Below are positions 60,948 through 64,000 of a DNA stretch of 64,000 bases, piece by piece (position 1 is the stretch's first letter; each line of letters starts with the position of its first letter). This DNA is from Desulfoplanes formicivorans. Lineage in GTDB: Bacteria > Desulfobacterota > Desulfovibrionia > Desulfovibrionales > Desulfomicrobiaceae. The stretch spans positions 1 to 64,000 of the forward strand of contig NZ_BDFE01000009.1 in the NCBI RefSeq assembly GCF_001748225.1, written 5' to 3'. The notes under the pieces were generated by a model. That model was not told where the DNA came from. It searched no databases and worked only from the letters and a program-made list of their open reading frames with translations. The translations under genes were made by a program, and so were the position numbers.

Positions 60948-61397
60948 ATGTCTAGGAACCCGAAAAAATCTGTCGGACCATGCAGGCAGCTCCTGCTCCC
61001 GATTCAGACATCGGGCTCTCAGTCCATGAGGGCCGGTAGTCTGAGCCGGAAGGACGCGGTGCGCGAGGCACTGACACATGCGATGGATTCCTGCCAGTTG
61101 AGCAGAGAACAGATTGCATCTGAGATGTCTCGGCTGACAGGGGAATCGATCTCCATCAACCACATCAACAACTGGACGTCTGGGGCCAAGAGGGACTGGC
61201 GCTTCCCCATGGAGTATGTGTCCGCACTGGTGGTGATAACCGGCGATGCCGGGATTGTATCCGCCATTCTGGAAGGGACCGGCCTGGCCGTGTTGGATGA
61301 GGATGATCAGATGTATGTCGAGTATGGCAGGCTGGTGGTTGAAGAGAAGCAACGTCAGAAGAAGAAACGCGCCTTGATGCAGAAGCTGGGGGTATAA
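60948..61397 (+). CDS. Prophage early protein with an HTH-like region, function unknown
   Basis: 149 aa. Central segment SREQIASEMSRLTGESISIN then HINNWTS resembles a helix-turn-helix, suggesting a DNA-binding regulator; the rest (LAVLDEDDQMYVEYGRLVVEEKQRQKKKRA) is helical and charged. No close family is recognised. It is the first gene after the early promoter, the position where Mu has ner. Its stop overlaps the next start (TAATG at 61395-61399). Confidence 0.65.
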   Translation: MSRNPKKSVGPCRQLLLPIQTSGSQSMRAGSLSRKDAVREALTHAMDSCQLSREQIASEMSRLTGESISINHINNWTSGAKRDWRFPMEYVSALVVITGDAGIVSAILEGTGLAVLDEDDQMYVEYGRLVVEEKQRQKKKRALMQKLGV

Positions 61398-61615
61398 TGA
61401 AAAGCAGAAAAATCAAAGCCTGGCTGTTGCTCCACGGCATTACCCAGGCGCAGGTAGCATTAGAACTTGGTGTTTCCAAACCAACTGTCAGCATGTTCAT
61501 TGCTGGCAAAAAGACATCACGCAGGCTGTACTTGTACTTTGTTTTGGAGCTTGGTGTCCCCAAGTCCTACTTTGGGGACAAGTATAAGGAAGATGAAAAG
61601 GATGTGGCCGCATAA
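61397..61615 (+). CDS. Small XRE-type HTH protein, Ner-like position
   Basis: 72 aa, mostly one helix-turn-helix: ITQAQVALELGVSKPTVSMF then IAGKKTSRRLYLYFVLELGVP. Size and place between the repressor and the transposase match the Ner regulators of Mu-like phages, which turn down early transcription; this is inference. Coupled to the upstream gene by a 1-base overlap. Confidence 0.75.
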   Translation: MKSRKIKAWLLLHGITQAQVALELGVSKPTVSMFIAGKKTSRRLYLYFVLELGVPKSYFGDKYKEDEKDVAA

Positions 61616-61694
61616 ACTGGATCAAGTCGCTTCGCCCATTTTGACCCTTCCTCCGCTCATCGGGGGCAGGGAATTAAACGGATGAGGACAGGCA

Positions 61695-63848
61695 ATGAAA
61701 GAGTACACACCAAAAGAAATAGCAGACGCAATAGGCGTTACAGTCAGGGCCGTGCAGAAGCGTGCCAAGGCCGAGTCATGGACAAGCCACAAACGGAAAG
61801 CGCGAGGCGGCGGCAAGGCGTTCTACCTTGCCGATCTGCCGGAAGACATCCAGCACAAAATACTTGCCGAGTCTGCAAAAGATACGGCCTGCGTCCAGAC
61901 AGTTAAGCCCCAGGCCCCTGCCATTATCGAGATACCAACATCTGCAGCCATACCTGATTCTGCCCACCAGAGCGGGTTGGACAGGTACCGCATTGTCCAT
62001 GAATGGCGGGCCCATGTTTCCAAGTCCGCATCAACCAAGGGTGCGGCAACTGATGCTTTTTTGCTGGCGTACCATTCCGGGCAATTGCTGCCCAAAGTGC
62101 ACGCACGGCGCGGGCGGGTCTCACGGCCAACCTTGTACAAGTGGGACAAGGCCTTGCGCGACAACGGCGATGATTACCGTGTGCTATGCGACAAACGCGG
62201 GGCATGGCTCAAGGGCGGGAAAAAGGGCCCAGGGCAGATCGGTCCTGAGGCGGAAGCCGTGTTTTTGACCGCATGGCTCAACCCAAACAGGCCCGGGATC
62301 GCCCTGGCATACGAGGCAACCAGGGCTGTACTGGAAAAGCGCGGTGTTCCTGTAGCATCCTATGCAAGTTTTCGTCGGTTTGCCAAACGGTTCGATGCCC
62401 ATCACCACGACCTGGTTGTGCTTATGCGCGATGGCGAAAAGGCTCTCAAGGACAAGGTTGGGCCTTTTGCCACACGAAACGACAAACTTCTCTCTGTCGG
62501 GGACTGCATCTTTGCTGACGGTCATGACCTTAATTTCCAGGTCCTCCACCCGGTTCACGGGCGGCCCGTGCGCATGTGTCTGCTGGTCTGGTTTGATTGG
62601 CGGGCCCACTGCCCGGTTGGCTGGGAGATCATGCCTTCTGAATCGACCTTCTGCATCTCATCTGCACTGCGGATGGCGTGTCAGACTCTGGGGAAGTACC
62701 CCAAGGTGGCATATATTGATAATGGCCGTGCCTTCACCTCCAAATATTTCCTGGATCACAACGACGAAATTGACGAGCTCAACGGCCTGTATGCCAGGCT
62801 TGGAATAGCCGTGCGCAGATCAAAGCCATACGAGGCCAGGACAAAAATTGTGGAGCGGTTCTTCCGTACATTTGACGAGCAGTGCCAGCGGCTTTTGCCA
62901 TCATATTGCGGGCACAATATCGACTCCAAGCCAGCATGGAGATCCAGAAACGAAAAATTTCATCAGGCCCGCCACTCCGGGTGGATTCCCAACGTTCGCG
63001 AGGCCGCAGAAATCTTTCGCCTGTATGTTGGCTGGTACGCAAACAGACCGTGCAGATCCCTTGGTAAAGGGATCACGCCCATGCAAATTCTGGAGGCCGG
63101 TCGCGGCCCGGGCATCAGTACGGAAGAGCTGGACCAGCATTTCATGCACACCAAGGTTGTCCATCCGAAACGGTGCAGATTTACGCTGGCCGGTGTCGAT
63201 TACGAGTCCGATGTACTCTACGGGCTCAATCAAAAGATCAAGATCCGGTACCACTGGGCGGACCTGTCCACTGTCAAAATGTTCACCATGGACAACCATC
63301 CCCTGGGCGAGGCCACGCCCGTATCGGCCATCCATCCCCTGGCCAAGGAATTCGGCAACGAACTGGACATGCTCAAGGTTCAGGAGGCCAACAGACTCCA
63401 AGCTCGGCTGAAGCGCGAAACCTTCCGCCAGGCTGACGCCATGGGCCTTGGCCGGGACAGTGAGGCCATCCAGCAATTGCCGTGGGTCAAGCGGGAAAAG
63501 GTGGAGCTGCAAGTTCAGGACATTGTCCCGGAACAGCCCCAGGTGGCGCATGAGGACGAAATCGACCCGGAGCTGATCGCTGCCCAGCAGGCCATTGCAG
63601 CCGAATTGGACGCGGACAAACCCGGGTATGATCGGCCCGCTTTTTTCTCAACTGAATTGGAAAAATACGAGTACCTGTTCAAGATTTCCGAGGTTGAAGG
63701 GATCGAGCTGACCGAGGAAGACCGGGCATGGAAGGAATATTACGAGAAGAGCCGGGAATATGCCGAGGTGGCTGCACCACGGTACAACCAACTCCGGCAG
63801 ACGCTGGTCATGCTGCGTGACCAGGATGGTCACGCGGTAAACATATAA
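61695..63848 (+). CDS. Mu-type DDE transposase (MuA homologue)
   Basis: 717 aa. N-terminal Mu DNA-binding HTH (YTPKEIADAIGVTVRAVQKR), middle helical end-binding region, then a DDE catalytic core: D275 (IFADGHDLNFQ), D342 (AYIDNGRAFTSK) and E387 (KIVERFFRTFDEQ), spacing 67 and 45, close to D269/D336/E392 of MuA. A Mu_transpos_C beta-barrel follows (about 500-570) and an acidic C-terminal tail suited to contact MuB or ClpX. It cuts and joins the prophage ends during replicative transposition. Intact and therefore potentially active. Confidence 0.95.
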   Translation: MKEYTPKEIADAIGVTVRAVQKRAKAESWTSHKRKARGGGKAFYLADLPEDIQHKILAESAKDTACVQTVKPQAPAIIEIPTSAAIPDSAHQSGLDRYRIVHEWRAHVSKSASTKGAATDAFLLAYHSGQLLPKVHARRGRVSRPTLYKWDKALRDNGDDYRVLCDKRGAWLKGGKKGPGQIGPEAEAVFLTAWLNPNRPGIALAYEATRAVLEKRGVPVASYASFRRFAKRFDAHHHDLVVLMRDGEKALKDKVGPFATRNDKLLSVGDCIFADGHDLNFQVLHPVHGRPVRMCLLVWFDWRAHCPVGWEIMPSESTFCISSALRMACQTLGKYPKVAYIDNGRAFTSKYFLDHNDEIDELNGLYARLGIAVRRSKPYEARTKIVERFFRTFDEQCQRLLPSYCGHNIDSKPAWRSRNEKFHQARHSGWIPNVREAAEIFRLYVGWYANRPCRSLGKGITPMQILEAGRGPGISTEELDQHFMHTKVVHPKRCRFTLAGVDYESDVLYGLNQKIKIRYHWADLSTVKMFTMDNHPLGEATPVSAIHPLAKEFGNELDMLKVQEANRLQARLKRETFRQADAMGLGRDSEAIQQLPWVKREKVELQVQDIVPEQPQVAHEDEIDPELIAAQQAIAAELDADKPGYDRPAFFSTELEKYEYLFKISEVEGIELTEEDRAWKEYYEKSREYAEVAAPRYNQLRQTLVMLRDQDGHAVNI

Positions 63849-63858
63849 GGAGGAAGAC

Positions 63859-64000
63859 GTGAAGCCAGTATTTGTGGAGACGGAAAATGTATCCAGGTTC
63901 CGCAGAGCCATGCGGAACCTGGAAGATACGGAAAAGGGCCAGCCTGGTATTGGCGTTGTGTCCGGCCAGGCTGGCAGAGGCAAAACCTTTGCCGCTGAGA
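63859..64000 (+). CDS. MuB-like AAA+ target-selection ATPase, cut by the window end
   Basis: GTG start at 63859 directly after AAGGAGG. The visible 47 residues contain the Walker A GVVSGQAGRGKTFAAE and follow the transposase by 10 bp, the order of A and B in Mu. MuB coats target DNA with ATP and activates MuA; family assignment rests on position and P-loop only. The C-terminus lies beyond 64000. Confidence 0.8.
   Translation, partial: MKPVFVETENVSRFRRAMRNLEDTEKGQPGIGVVSGQAGRGKTFAAE

Larger units (their letters stand above)
59677..64000 (+). mobile_element. Left part of a Mu-like transposable prophage (runs past the window)
   Basis: Gene order from the left matches phage Mu: repressor on the minus strand, divergent early promoter, short regulatory genes, MuA-type transposase, then the start of a MuB-type ATPase. 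The left end is proposed at 59677 because a sequence starting TGTGCC and ending in an A-rich GGAGAA element resembles the first of three candidate MuA sites (see separate entries). The boundary is inferred; the right end and target duplication lie outside the window. Confidence 0.75.

Overview
The window looks like a chromosome segment of a Gram-negative, strictly respiratory deltaproteobacterium of the Desulfovibrio type (Desulfobacterota). This is inference from gene content: a very large FAD/Fe-S lactate-dehydrogenase-like fusion, a futalosine-route menaquinone enzyme (MqnC), several periplasmic-binding-protein ABC importers, NhaB and SLC13 sodium-coupled transporters, and many receiver and kinase proteins. 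No species assignment is made.

Layout. 1-1.6 kb: an intact IS3-family element (TIRs and a 4-bp target duplication are visible). 1.6-6.2 kb: branched-chain amino-acid ABC operon livKHMGF (minus strand), with a terminator-like attenuator behind livK. 6.8-7.5 kb: a PilZ protein followed by a striking 27-bp perfect inverted repeat. 7.5-13.7 kb: minus-strand membrane and ion-transport block (unknown protein, NhaB, left-handed beta-helix protein, SLC13 symporter, CBS-pair protein, degenerate receiver). 14-15.9 kb: TtuA-type tRNA thiolase with a ThiS/MoaD-like sulfur carrier, then a stand-alone receiver. 15.9-22.2 kb: oligopeptide/dipeptide ABC operon, whose last gene (oppF) carries a frameshifting 25-bp tandem duplication. 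22.3-29 kb: mltG, ruvX, the FAD/Fe-S oxidoreductase and ychF. 29.3-38.1 kb: plus-strand housekeeping cluster ispG-proS-xseA-M23 peptidase-xseB-ispA-dxs, which holds three isoprenoid genes. 38.2-42.6 kb: a giant DUF748/AsmA-like protein, a 29-residue membrane peptide and an unknown gene. 42.7-45.6 kb: two sensory proteins, one with a degraded ATPase domain. 45.7-53.3 kb: TraB-family protein, tRNA-His, murA, glnHPQ-type polar amino-acid importer, EamA transporter and an ADP-ribosylglycohydrolase-fold protein lacking key metal ligands. 53.4-59.4 kb: recQ, flavodoxin/ferredoxin protein, J-domain protein, CxxCxxCC protein and mqnC. 59.5 kb: tRNA-Lys. About 59.7 kb to the window end: left end of a Mu-like transposable prophage (repressor, operators, early genes, MuA, start of MuB).

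The most unusual signals are the Mu-like left end beside tRNA-Lys with three candidate transposase sites; the oppF duplication; the 27-bp perfect inverted repeat behind pilZ; three intergenic loci with inverted arms built from the same degenerate GTGCGCAGTAC-type unit; the receiver-CBS-SLC13 operon; and the metal-site-depleted ADP-ribosylglycohydrolase homologue. No CRISPR array, rRNA or clear antiphage system was seen.
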